A stretch of 64,000 nt of DNA from Methanosarcina sp. Its GTDB lineage: Archaea; Halobacteriota; Methanosarcinia; Methanosarcinales; Methanosarcinaceae. A program made the translations under genes and the position numbers. A model generated the notes under the pieces. The model did no database searches. It was not told the origin of the DNA and saw nothing but the letters and a program-made list of their open reading frames with translations. The stretch covers positions 124,001 through 188,000 of the forward strand of contig NZ_JAQUVZ010000001.1 of the NCBI RefSeq assembly GCF_028693135.1, given 5' to 3'. Of this stretch, positions 1-9,088 are shown in pieces (position 1 is the stretch's first letter; the number at the start of each line of letters is the position of its first letter).

Positions 1-756
1 GTTTCGGGCCTGTAGGGCAATAAAAAACCCTTAGTAACACTTAGTATTTGTATCGAAATAACTTAGGCAAAGAATAATTTAGTTGAAGATAAATCATTCA
101 GCTTGATAGTGAAAGTTATTTAATCATTCCAAAATATTGCCTATATTATTTCGCCGCAGATTTAGTTAAAGCAAAAATAAGTTATAATGGTTACCTTTCC
201 GCGTGTGAGGCTGGCAGGATGCAGGCGTTTCATAAATCCAGCCCGGATGAGAAAATAGCATTAGAATCACCTCGTATTTCGCCAGAGAAAAAAGAAAAGA
301 AAACTGCAAATAATTTATCCCAAACACTGCTGCCAAATAATTCAGTCAAAAAGATAACAATATAAGATTTTTATAAATAGATCCCATGGATTGTAAAGAG
401 AACTTGATGCGAATCTCAAAAGTTCATAGATATAGAAAAACAGGATGAGTGAACTATCACAATCATCAATCATAAAGGTTCAACCCTGAAAATTCAGGTA
501 ACTTGTTCTATAAAAACTGCTTTTATTCATCTAGAGATGCGTACAAGAATATAAAGTGTCCCGAAAACATTATAAAAATATATAAAAAAAATAACAAAAA
601 TAATTTATAATAGAACTACATAACCTCCAAAGATAACTCAGTATTACATAAGTAAACAAAAGTTTCGCAGATGAGTTGACCGGGCTAAAAGCCATGGCTT
701 ATAAGAACAGGAAATATTTTTCAGAAAGGAGAAATAACCTGTAGTTATAACAAATT
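1..756. other. AT-rich spacer with no supported gene
   Basis: No open frame of useful length, no RNA gene and no clear repeat was found here. The stretch is AT-rich with stop codons in all frames. It is probably upstream regulatory or decayed DNA. Confidence 0.5.
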
Positions 757-891
757 TTGAATAAAAATTCAGAGCCAGAGCTTCTAACGTCCGACAACCT
801 CAGAAAAACCATCCACTCATACAGTGAAAATGAAGAGTGGAAAATCCTCTGCACCGTGTCCGCCCCACAAAAACGCAGAGAACCAAATTGA
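757..891 (+). pseudogene. Short open frame, possible gene remnant (44 codons)
   Basis: A frame runs from a TTG at 757 to a TGA at 889-891 and encodes a hydrophilic peptide containing SDNLRKTIHSYSENEEWKIL. The composition (charged, few rare residues) is more protein-like than the surrounding DNA. There is no convincing Shine-Dalgarno site and I recognise no family. It could be the tail of a decayed gene or chance. Confidence 0.25.
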
Positions 892-905
892 AAAGGTTCA
901 AAAAT

Positions 906-921
906 ATTACGAAGACGTAAT
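906..921. promoter_or_regulatory. 16-bp palindrome ATTACG-AAGA-CGTAAT, copy 1
   Basis: Perfect 6-bp arms around a 4-bp centre. A second copy with the same arms lies at 1004-1019, 98 bp downstream, and both sit upstream of the beta-helix gene at 1254. A pair of identical palindromes before a gene is typical of a dimeric regulator's operator. The regulator is unknown and the function is inferred. Confidence 0.5.
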
Positions 922-1003
922 TAAAATTTTTGAATTACCGTATAGACCCGACATAATTAGATGTTTGAGATAAACTCGGTCTAATTAGATAGTTTAGGAA
1001 AAA

Positions 1004-1019
1004 ATTACGAATACGTAAT
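1004..1019. promoter_or_regulatory. 16-bp palindrome ATTACG-AATA-CGTAAT, copy 2
   Basis: It has the same 6-bp arms as the site at 906-921. Between the two copies the word TAATTAGAT also occurs twice (near 955 and 982), so the whole block looks like a duplicated regulatory region. Confidence 0.5.
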
Positions 1020-1040
1020 ATGGAATTTTGAGAAATATCT

Positions 1041-1323
1041 GGGAAAAAGTATACGATTATCCTGGGTTTTTTGAGTTTACTCAAATTCTAAATCCAATCA
1101 GAGGCGATACGATGCTAAAAAGACAGATCGGACCCCTATTCCTGATAATGTGTCTTAGTTTAACGGCCGTATGTGCTTTGGGAAAAAATATACTATAACC
1201 CTACAAATTTTTTGGATTTACTCAAATTCCAAATCCAACCCAAAGGTGATACGATGCTAAGAAGACAGATAGGAACCCTATTCCTAGTAATATGCCTTAT
1301 TTTAACAACCGTACCCGCTGTGT
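1041..1323 (+). repeat. Tandem duplication of the leader region of the next gene
   Basis: Two diverged copies with a period of about 140 bp are seen, roughly 1041-1180 and 1181-1323. Both contain the spacer, the ribosome-binding region, the words GATACGATGCTAA and AGACAGAT, and the first part of a signal-peptide coding sequence. The upstream copy no longer leads into a gene. Confidence 0.8.
1112..1198 (+). pseudogene. Orphan signal-peptide fragment (decayed leader duplicate)
   Basis: An ATG at 1112 opens a 28-residue frame, beginning MLKRQIGPLFLIMCLSLTAV, that ends at a TAA at 1196-1198. It matches the signal peptide of the gene starting at 1254 (MLRRQIGTLFLVICLILTTV) but stops right after the hydrophobic core. 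It is best read as what remains of a duplicated or deleted paralogue. A stand-alone secreted micropeptide is possible but less likely. Confidence 0.7.
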
Positions 1324-3215
1324 TAGGCGCACAGAATACAATAACTGTAAATGCTCCATCTGGATCAGATGCCCAGACTGCAATTAATAATGCAATAAAT
1401 TCTGCAGCATCAGGTGCAACATCAAGTAACCCGGGATATGTTCTCCTTGGTGCTGGAACTTATAAGATAAATGCACCTATAATTTTGAAATCTAATGTAA
1501 TACTAAAAGGTGCAGGCGACAGTACAATAATCTTTGCTACTAGTTCAGTTTGTAACTCCGAGGGGTCACCTGCATATGTATTTGGGTTAGAAGTTTCTAA
1601 CGTTGAAGTATCTAACCTTCAATTCAAAAGTGAAGCAACTGGACCGAGTGACGGAGGACATGGAGACTATCGAAACTGCATAAAACTCACGTCTTCGACT
1701 AATAGCAAAGTACATGACATTTTATTCACCCGCTATCTGTATGGTGACGGTGTCAGAATCGGTGACAGTTCTGGAATAGAGGTATATAATTGCAGAATGA
1801 AGTCCTCAGGACACGATGGCGTGGCATTTTTGTCCGGCACCAGGGATTCCAGAATGTATAACTGCTATGTTGAGGTTCAGACCAACACAGGGGTCAGGGT
1901 AGACAACTGTGCAAATATTGAAGTAGACCATAATACCTTCACAGGTAGTGCCGGGTCTGGCTGGTGCTGTGTTGAACTGGAAAATACACTGACAAATGTG
2001 AATGTCCATCACAACATTATGCATGATTACAAAGGATCAAGCAGCAGCGCAGGCGTTGGAAATTGGAATGCAAAAGGATCAATTAACGTTTATGATAACG
2101 TTATGTGGAACGTGTCCCCTTACATTGAGGTAGGCTCAGGCACAAACATATTAGGACCATCTGATCACAGTGTTGAGAATTGGGTAGCGAAAGGGTATGG
2201 ATATGGCTCTATTGGCAATTCTTTAACTGCTGGAACAGAGATAAAAGAAACCGAAGTTGCAACGACCAATGACCAGACTACAGTTAACGACAATACTGTA
2301 ACAGAGACGGCCTCTGCTGGAACAGAGACAAAAGAAACCGAAGTTCCAACGACCAATGACCAGACTACAGTTAACGACAATACTGTAACAGAGACGGCCT
2401 CTGCTGGAACAGAGACAAGAGAAACCGAAGTTCCAATGACCAATGACCGGACTACAGTTAACGATAATACTGTAACAGAGACGGCCTCTGCTGGGACAGA
2501 GACAAAAGAAACCGAAGTTGCAACGACCAATGACCGGACTATAGTTAACGACAATACTGTAACAGAAACTGCCTCTGCTGGAACAGAAACTGCTTCTGAA
2601 CAGGAAGTCAAAGCTGAGAAAGTATCAAATGCAACAGGCATTGTTATAGACAACCGCCTAAGGGAAGCATCTCCTGATACAGTCTACCAGGATAAGGTGT
2701 ATATTGACATAGGAGGCAGGCCTGGAGTAGGAAAGTATAGAGATCTGCTCCTGTTTGACCTGAGTGAGTATAACAATGCTGAAAATATTAGCAATGCAAC
2801 CCTTTCCCTCTACTGGTATTATCCTGACGGACGGGAAAGACCAGAAGATGCGGTTGTGGAGATATACAGGCCCGCAAAAACCTGGAATCAGGAAAATGTG
2901 ACCTGGAACAGCAGGGATAATGGTGTGCTCTGGACACAACCCGGAGGAGACTGGTTCGACATGAATAATGTCTCTCAGGGAGACGCACCGTACGCTACGA
3001 TAACCCTGAACGGAACCGATATACCGGACAACAGGTACTATGAGCTGAACGTAACCGATCTCGTAAAAGAGTACGTCAGCGACGAGTACGAAAACACAGG
3101 CTTCCTGATTAAAACCCGTAGCGAAAATGCGGATTATGTAGCATTCTACAGCAGCGAGATCGAAGATGAAAACAAGCGTCCAATTCTGAATATAGAAGAA
3201 AAAGCTGTAGCTTAA
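1254..3215 (+). CDS. Secreted beta-helix protein with C-terminal disaggregatase repeat
   Basis: Predicted extracellular polysaccharide-acting protein of 653 residues. The ATG at 1254 is chosen because it follows AAAGGTGAT and starts a clean signal peptide (residues 1-26, ending AVLGA); an upstream in-frame ATG at 1173 would bury it. Residues about 30-320 form a parallel beta-helix of the pectate-lyase-like type with many N-rich turns. Residues 326-441 are four copies of a 29-residue Thr/Glu/Asn-rich linker. Residues 466-653 form a disaggregatase-related repeat (DNRLREASP, YRDLLLFDLSEY, LSLYWYYP, GFLIKTRSENADYVAFYS). In the family this module accompanies enzymes that break up Methanosarcina cell aggregates. 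Its beta-helix differs from those of the 4225, 6334 and 30309 genes, so substrate specificity may differ. Catalytic residues cannot be assigned by eye. Confidence 0.85.
   Translation: MLRRQIGTLFLVICLILTTVPAVLGAQNTITVNAPSGSDAQTAINNAINSAASGATSSNPGYVLLGAGTYKINAPIILKSNVILKGAGDSTIIFATSSVCNSEGSPAYVFGLEVSNVEVSNLQFKSEATGPSDGGHGDYRNCIKLTSSTNSKVHDILFTRYLYGDGVRIGDSSGIEVYNCRMKSSGHDGVAFLSGTRDSRMYNCYVEVQTNTGVRVDNCANIEVDHNTFTGSAGSGWCCVELENTLTNVNVHHNIMHDYKGSSSSAGVGNWNAKGSINVYDNVMWNVSPYIEVGSGTNILGPSDHSVENWVAKGYGYGSIGNSLTAGTEIKETEVATTNDQTTVNDNTVTETASAGTETKETEVPTTNDQTTVNDNTVTETASAGTETRETEVPMTNDRTTVNDNTVTETASAGTETKETEVATTNDRTIVNDNTVTETASAGTETASEQEVKAEKVSNATGIVIDNRLREASPDTVYQDKVYIDIGGRPGVGKYRDLLLFDLSEYNNAENISNATLSLYWYYPDGRERPEDAVVEIYRPAKTWNQENVTWNSRDNGVLWTQPGGDWFDMNNVSQGDAPYATITLNGTDIPDNRYYELNVTDLVKEYVSDEYENTGFLIKTRSENADYVAFYSSEIEDENKRPILNIEEKAVA
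2229..2576 (+). repeat. Four in-frame 87-bp tandem repeats (29-residue linker)
   Basis: The units start at 2229, 2316, 2403 and 2490, each exactly 87 bp, and encode variants of a Thr-, Glu- and Asn-rich segment with the words TETKETEV and TVNDNTVTETASA. They join the beta-helix to the disaggregatase repeat. High nucleotide identity suggests recent expansion, and copy number could vary between strains. Confidence 0.95.
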
Positions 3216-3330
3216 CAGCTCAAATTCCAGGAAAAATAACTCAGCGAGTCTGGAAGTGCGGAGATAATAAAAAGACCTCCGTACCCTCCGACCTTTGAGC
3301 TCTTCCAACTTATTTTTATCATAATGAAGA
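3216..3330 (+). terminator. Possible terminator region after the beta-helix gene
   Basis: A hairpin near 3258-3286 pairs GCGGAG with CTCCGT around an A-rich loop, shortly after the stop codon. It has no long T-run directly behind the stem, so the assignment is tentative. Confidence 0.35.
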
Positions 3331-3744
3331 ATTGGTTGCCCCTTACTACATAGTTTTCTGGCATTAGAAACCCCAGCATAGGTAATGCTTTCGTGTTAAT
3401 CTGCTGTAGGCAGCAAGCTCAAGTGGGGAACTGCAAATGAAAAAAGACCGCTAGATGCCACTAAAAGCTATTTAGGACTAATACCAACCACTTAAACAGG
3501 GAGCACAAAAAAATTGGTTGTCCCCTGCTACATGGTTGATATTTTGAAATTCGAGCCCCAGCACAGCTACTGAGTTCGTGTATATTTCCGGTACGCGGGT
3601 GGGTTCAAGTGGAGAGCGGCGCGTGAAAAGAAAGAACGTGAGATGTCATTTGAGGCCATGGGTAAAAAGAAAGAGCTTGAGATGTCATTTGAGGTCATTT
3701 TGGAATAATACCAACCAATTAATCAGGGACCACCAAAAAATTCA
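3331..3744. repeat. Two degenerate copies of a ~180-220 bp noncoding element
   Basis: Copy 1 starts at 3331 and copy 2 at 3513. Both begin ATTGGTTG(C/T)CCC followed by a CTACAT(A/G)G word. They continue with a CCCCAGCA word, a TTCGTGT word and a TCAAGTGG word, and end in ATACCAACCA...CAGGGA(G/C)CAC. Copy 2 also holds an internal direct repeat around GAGATGTCATTTGAGG (near 3641 and 3679). No coding potential is seen, so this looks like a decayed mobile or tandem element. Confidence 0.7.
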
Positions 3745-4224
3745 GAGTAGATAATTTTATGCAGAAGTCGAGATAAAATAATATCGAGCATATTAACTCC
3801 GGTTTTAGAGCAAATAAATAATTTAATAGTGCATATATTTCCAAAAATACTGTATGTTGCTGTTAAAAACATAAATCTGATAACTGCACCGGAATTTATT
3901 TTCAAATATGCTCGGCTAACTAAAAAGATTATTATTCAGAAGACTTTGTTTCTTCAATATTTACACGCGATACAATTTGAATATATTTAAGCACATAAGC
4001 TTTTTGTACACTGCCGCAATCAATGATTAGTATCTGATGTTGGACCTTATATGCGTTCAAGAAAAGCCGAAAGCATGTAAAAAGTATTTTTTAATGGGGC
4101 AAAGATTAAACCTGTGAGATCACTGAGGATATCAGATTTTTTAAAAAACTCCGGTGACTATACCTTCCAGCGATAAATTTGTTTCAAGTTTGGAGGATTT
4201 AGATCTCAGGTACAGGGGTAAAAA
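3745..4224. other. AT-rich spacer upstream of the 4225 gene
   Basis: There is no supported gene. The last 30 bases contain a Shine-Dalgarno-like AGGGGT just before the ATG at 4225. The rest is AT-rich without obvious repeats. Confidence 0.4.
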
Positions 4225-5835
4225 ATGAACGGAAAAGATCTTATAAACAGACGGGGGAACAGAAAAAAAAAGGGAGTTTACATTACAGTCTTCATCTTCC
4301 TGATTGTAATAGTAACAACCACCCTTTCTATCGCGCCGTCAGGCATGACGGTTTATGTGGCTGGAGATGGGAAAGGGAACTTTAACTGTAATGGGACCGA
4401 CGACCAGATAGAGATCAATCAAGCCCTTGCATACGTCGCAGAACACCCGGAGTTTACAACCGTTCATTTGAAAGGCCCTAATACATACGTTATCTCGGAC
4501 AGTATTTTCATCGGAACCGATACCATTCTGGAAGGTGACCCTACAGCTGTGGTAAAACTTAAAGACAAAGCAGACTGGCCGGTGGTTAAGCCCCTGATAA
4601 CGCATATGGATAGTGCAGGGACCAGCAATATTACTATAAAGGGTTTTGAGATAGACGGAAATCATGACGGCAATGCAGAAAAAAAGAAAGGCGCCGGATA
4701 CTACAATCTGATCCATTTCGTTAACTCAACGAACATTCAGGTTCATGATATGTATATGCATGACAGTCATGGAGACGGATTGAAGGTTGAAAACAGTTCC
4801 AATATTCAGTTTTACGACAATATAGTATATAAGCTCGGTCACGATGGCCTTTACGGGATCCAGTCTCAATATCTGGAAGCCTGGAATAATACGATAACTT
4901 GCAGGACTAACAGCGGGCTTAGAGTATGGGATTCGAATCATGTAAAATTCCATGACAATACTATTGATTCCTTTTATCACTGGAGCGCAGGCGGTCCGGG
5001 TATTCAGATCCAGAAATCTGCAGCCGTCATGGATGATATAGAAGTATATAACAATACCATCCACAAGACTTACGGACCTGGCATCTGGCTGTTGGGCTAT
5101 GGCACCTACCCTCTGAAAGAAGCGCAGAATGTTCATATTTATCACAATACATTTTATAAAACAGGCACGAACCCAAGTATTGACTGGGTAGGAGGTATTG
5201 TAACCAGTGGGTTTAACAATACCCTGATTGAGAATAACGTGTTTGACGGCACGTATCATGCTGCTGTCGTCCTGATGTACCCGACAGACCGCTCCATAGA
5301 CATCACACCTAAAGGTACGGGGTACACAACTATTGTCCGTAATAACATCATTACAAATACGGAACGGCGCAAGAGCAAGTCAATCGGGACAGGATTTGGT
5401 GTTGTCAATTACCTCCCCGAAACCCATAGCCTTGTACTGGAAAACAACTGTTTTTACAATAACGTGGCAGGAAACTATAGAAACGCCGCATCAACGAGCG
5501 ATATTTATGCAAACCCTCTTTTCGCAAATAAGAAAGAAAATGATTATCATCTTAGATCATCAGGCGGCAGATGGAATGGGGAAACATGGGTAAAGGACAT
5601 TAAAAGCTCTCCGTGTATTGATGCAGGTTATTCCTCCTCGGACTACTCAAATGAGCCCGAAGATAATGGGAAAAGGATCAATATCGGAAGATATGGAAAT
5701 ACTGAAGAAGCATCAAAGTCAGGGGTAATGCCCGGATATGTGGCCTGGTGGAACCAGATATTTTCACCTGAGTGGAGGATTTTCAGGATACTCCTGAGGG
5801 CCTTCCTCCTATTCTACTTTAAAATTAAGATTTAA
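4225..5835 (+). CDS. Disaggregatase-like beta-helix protein without the C-terminal repeat
   Basis: Predicted surface polysaccharide-cleaving protein of 536 residues. A basic N-terminus (RRGNRKKKG) leads into a hydrophobic segment at about 16-36 that can act as an uncleaved anchor or signal peptide. The core from about 40 to 500 is a parallel beta-helix (TVYVAGDGKG, DDQIEINQAL, HDMYMHDSHGDGLKV, GPGIQIQKS, GPGIWLLGYG) closely similar to the 6334 and 30309 proteins, so the three form one family. The DNRLREASP-type repeat found in both paralogues is missing. Instead the protein ends in a hydrophobic, aromatic tail (WWNQIF to FYFKIKI) that could associate with the membrane. AGGGGT precedes the ATG. 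The family is linked to matrix disaggregation; the membrane-held role is inference. Confidence 0.85.
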   Translation: MNGKDLINRRGNRKKKGVYITVFIFLIVIVTTTLSIAPSGMTVYVAGDGKGNFNCNGTDDQIEINQALAYVAEHPEFTTVHLKGPNTYVISDSIFIGTDTILEGDPTAVVKLKDKADWPVVKPLITHMDSAGTSNITIKGFEIDGNHDGNAEKKKGAGYYNLIHFVNSTNIQVHDMYMHDSHGDGLKVENSSNIQFYDNIVYKLGHDGLYGIQSQYLEAWNNTITCRTNSGLRVWDSNHVKFHDNTIDSFYHWSAGGPGIQIQKSAAVMDDIEVYNNTIHKTYGPGIWLLGYGTYPLKEAQNVHIYHNTFYKTGTNPSIDWVGGIVTSGFNNTLIENNVFDGTYHAAVVLMYPTDRSIDITPKGTGYTTIVRNNIITNTERRKSKSIGTGFGVVNYLPETHSLVLENNCFYNNVAGNYRNAASTSDIYANPLFANKKENDYHLRSSGGRWNGETWVKDIKSSPCIDAGYSSSDYSNEPEDNGKRINIGRYGNTEEASKSGVMPGYVAWWNQIFSPEWRIFRILLRAFLLFYFKIKI

Positions 5836-6333
5836 TGCTTTCTTCAGGTGTGTTCCCAATTAAAAAATGTTAATTTATCCGGCCCCAGGAAGGAGATTTT
5901 AACTTGAAATTTCAAGTATTTGCTTTTAAGTTATGCAGTTAAATCTGCTCCAGATCCATGCAAACCTAACTGAAACTTTTTTTTGAAAGCTTATAATTAT
6001 AGATATTTATCACACCTGACAATTAAATCCTGGCAAGTCACACTAAATAATTAAAACTAAAATAAAGTGCTCTGGAATTTGAACTTTCTGCAGTGAAAAC
6101 ATAAGACGAGGCTCAAGAAAGGTTTTTCTACTAACATCAAAGATTTACTGTTTCCAGACATTAAACTCCAATAATTTGGGAGAGATAAAAAGGTACTTGA
6201 TTAAAGAATAAAGCTCTTTAGGCACCATGCTATGAGAATGATTCAAATCTTCCCTGCAAAATTTTTTGCAAACATCGACAGATAACTTTTTTTAAGCTTA
6301 GAGAGTTATGATTAGATGTATTGGGGGTACAAA
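5836..6333. other. Spacer between two beta-helix genes
   Basis: AT-rich and without a supported gene or repeat. It ends with a GGGGGT Shine-Dalgarno match (6323-6328) that decides the start of the next gene. Confidence 0.4.
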
Positions 6334-8430
6334 ATGAACGAAAATCAATGGATATATAGACAGGGAAATAAAAAGAAAAAGGGAATCCTGATCTTAATTC
6401 TTATTATTCTGGTCTCAAGTGCAACTATTGCCCTCTCAAATGCCCCGTCCGAAACGACGGTTTATGTAAATACTGACGGGAGTGGAGATTTCAACTGTGA
6501 TGGAACCGATGACCAGGTAGAGATTAATAAAGCTCTCGCATATGTTGCAGAACATCCGGAGCTTACGACTGTTCATTTGAAAGGCCCTAATACATACGTT
6601 ATCTCGGACAGTATTTTCATCGGAAGCGATACCGTTCTGGAAGGGGATTCTACAGCTGTGATAAAACTTAAAGATAAAGCAGACTGGCCAGAAGAGAAAC
6701 CCCTGATTACCCAGATAGACCGCTCGGGAATTCAGAATATTATCATAAAAGGTTTTGAAATTGACGGGAACCATGATGGAAATAAAGAAAAAGGCAGAGG
6801 AAAAGGGTACTACAACCTGATCCATATCCTCAACTACAAAAATATTCAGGTTTATGACATGTATATGCATGACAGCCACGGAGATGGGCTGAAAGTAGTG
6901 GACGGTTCCAATGTTCAGTTTTACAACAACACAATATATAAACTAGGGCATGACGCTCTTTATATTATATATTCTTCAAATGTAGAAGCATGGAACAACA
7001 AAATAACGTGCAGAACAAACAGCGGCCTCAGAGTATATAATGGGAATCAGATCAAATTCTATAACAACATAATCAGTTCCGAGGGAGAAGGTGGAGCTGG
7101 AATTGAAATCCAGAAGGCAGGTTCGTCAACAGTAATGAATGATATCGAAATCTACAACAACCTGCTATATGAAACAAATACCGCAGGAATCTGGATTACA
7201 GGTTATGGGTCCGCATATTCAAAAGACTCTGCAAAAAATGTATACATTCACAATAATAAATTTTACAAAACTGGTATTAATCCCGGTGCCGACTGGGCAG
7301 GAGGTATCGTCCTCAACGGATTTTATGATACCCTGATAGAAAACAACTTATTCGACGGATGCTACGGAGCAGCAATTGCCCATAAAGAGGTAACAAACGA
7401 GTTTTCATCTTCAGGGTCAGGCTATACAACCATTGCACGAAATAATATAATAATTAATACCCAATATAGTCCTGCAGCCGGAGAAGGTTATGCTTTTTAT
7501 AATAAATTGAAAAACACCCATTCGTTCGTCCTTCAAAAAAACTGTCTCTTAAACAATGCTGGTGGAAACTACATGAATGCCAGCTCTACATCGGATACAG
7601 AGGCTGATCCTGCACTTATCGAACAGCTGGACAAAAACGGATCTTCAGTGAAAAACCTACCATGTGCAGATGCTCTAGAAGTAGGCCCACAAGGAATGCC
7701 TTATGAGATCGATGAGCAAGACATCGATATGGGACAGGAAGAAGGTCTTGAATCAAAGATTAAAAAAGCGATCTCAAAAATGGTAAGATTTGTGAAAAAT
7801 ATCTATTTGAGTTTTACTTCGGGTATATTAAATGACGAAAATCTTAAAATCGCCTTACCTTCGGTTGTCTCAGACAACAGATTGAAAGAAGAATCTCCTA
7901 ACATTGCATATAGAGAAACCGAATATATGGATGTGGGAGAAAGACAAGAGGGTGGAAAATACAGGGAAGTCATATTGTTTGACCTGAACCAGATGGATGA
8001 AACAGACAGTATTGAGAGGGCAACCCTTTCTTTATTCTGGTATTACCCGGAAGAAACCAGGCCTAAAGACACTATTCTGGAAGTATACAGGCCGGAAAAA
8101 TGGTGTGACGAACATGTTACCTGGGAAGTAAAAGAAACAGAAACCCTCTGGCAGAATCCAGGGGGCGACTGGTACGATAAAAATGGTGTTTCTCAGGGCA
8201 GCACCCCATATGCGACAATGACCATCAAGGGCAGTGACCTTCCGGAAAACAGGTATTATGAGATAGACGTAACAGAGCTCGTTCAGGAATATACCAGCGG
8301 GAAGTATGAAAATACCGGATTCCTTATAAAAGCCAGAGTGGAAGACAGTAACTATATTGCATTCTACAGTTCGGAATGGCAAAACAAAGACCAGAGACCA
8401 AAACTTACTATAGAATACACAGGCAAGTAA
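6334..8430 (+). CDS. Disaggregatase-like beta-helix protein with one disaggregatase repeat
   Basis: A 698-residue paralogue of the 4225 protein. The start at 6334 is preferred over 6316 because GGGGGT lies 5 bases upstream and the N-terminus then aligns with the neighbour (MNENQWIYRQGNKKKKG against MNGKDLINRRGNRKKKG). A hydrophobic segment follows at about 17-38. The beta-helix spans about 40-440 (HDSHGDGLKV, LGHDALYII, RTNSGLRVYN). After a charged linker with many Asp, Glu and Lys residues, a disaggregatase repeat covers 514-698 (DNRLKEESP, LSLFWYYP, GGDWYDKNG, NRYYEIDVTEL, GFLIKARVED). It is likely an extracellular matrix-cleaving enzyme held or secreted at the cell surface. The DNA word encoding VHLKGPNTYVISDSIFIG is nearly identical in the 4225 gene, which indicates a fairly recent duplication. 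Confidence 0.88.
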   Translation: MNENQWIYRQGNKKKKGILILILIILVSSATIALSNAPSETTVYVNTDGSGDFNCDGTDDQVEINKALAYVAEHPELTTVHLKGPNTYVISDSIFIGSDTVLEGDSTAVIKLKDKADWPEEKPLITQIDRSGIQNIIIKGFEIDGNHDGNKEKGRGKGYYNLIHILNYKNIQVYDMYMHDSHGDGLKVVDGSNVQFYNNTIYKLGHDALYIIYSSNVEAWNNKITCRTNSGLRVYNGNQIKFYNNIISSEGEGGAGIEIQKAGSSTVMNDIEIYNNLLYETNTAGIWITGYGSAYSKDSAKNVYIHNNKFYKTGINPGADWAGGIVLNGFYDTLIENNLFDGCYGAAIAHKEVTNEFSSSGSGYTTIARNNIIINTQYSPAAGEGYAFYNKLKNTHSFVLQKNCLLNNAGGNYMNASSTSDTEADPALIEQLDKNGSSVKNLPCADALEVGPQGMPYEIDEQDIDMGQEEGLESKIKKAISKMVRFVKNIYLSFTSGILNDENLKIALPSVVSDNRLKEESPNIAYRETEYMDVGERQEGGKYREVILFDLNQMDETDSIERATLSLFWYYPEETRPKDTILEVYRPEKWCDEHVTWEVKETETLWQNPGGDWYDKNGVSQGSTPYATMTIKGSDLPENRYYEIDVTELVQEYTSGKYENTGFLIKARVEDSNYIAFYSSEWQNKDQRPKLTIEYTGK

Positions 8431-8927
8431 TACAATCAGAAAATCAGCAAAGCTATCATCGCAGCTTATAATAGATAAAAAATAAGAGAAGTAATATTCG
8501 CATCGACCTTTGCAAACAGGCATATAATAGGTCATACACTGTTGTTCAGCTGCCTTCTTGTTCTTGCCTGTATTTACGGGCATCAAAAACGAAGAGATAC
8601 CAGAGTATTTACCCTTGCTTCAGGCTCTTTTTTCCGATCCTCGAAGGCCAGACGTGGGGGTATCCTCAAACTTTTTTATGGCCTCTGCCTGGATGGAGTT
8701 TCCCGAAAGATTCGATTTATAAAACAGGCATTGAATAGTTGTTAAAAATGACACAGCGTTGAATACGTATAAAAAATGCTTGAAAGCTCATTCAAACCTG
8801 AATTGTCCCAGACTTTAATTACAGAAATTATGGATAGGAATAATTGGCATTTTTGCCGGAAGCTGGATAAAATAGACTGGATAAAAACAGCTTTTACCAG
8901 GAAATCTTGATAAAAAAGTCCGATAAA
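8431..8927. other. Spacer with only doubtful frames
   Basis: A 67-codon frame at 8542-8745 has no ribosome-binding site and an unusual composition, and is not supported. Nothing else is seen. Confidence 0.4.
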
Positions 8928-9030
8928 AAGAGCCCGAAGCGAAATACCCTACCTGTAGGAATGTTGTCCTCCGAGGAAGGGAACTTCATGCTGTGCCTCT
9001 GCGCCCCAAGAGTTAAACAAGTGGGCTCTT
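8928..9030 (+). ncRNA. Candidate structured RNA, possibly the RNA of a decayed TnpB element
   Basis: An 8-bp closing helix AAGAGCCC (8928-8935) pairs with GGGCTCTT (9023-9030). Inside are three small hairpins: CCTA-CCTG-TAGG, TCCT-CCG-AGGA and GAAG-GGAA-CTTC. The sequence is more GC-rich than its surroundings. The outer stem is followed by ATTATTTTTG, as in a terminator. The GGAACTTCATGC word resembles the hairpin ends of IS200/IS605 elements, so a solo TnpB guide-RNA remnant is one option. The strand is uncertain. Confidence 0.4.
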
Positions 9031-9088
9031 ATTATTTTTGTAAGGGACATACATTCCAAGAAAAATCATGAAGAAAAATTTTAGGACC

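Noticed and set aside
2165-2653. Long minus-strand frame across the 87-bp repeats
   Set aside because: It is the antisense of the linker repeats inside a well supported gene, and its repetitive Val/Ser composition follows from that.
8542-8745. 67-codon plus-strand frame
   Set aside because: No ribosome site, odd composition, no recognisable family.
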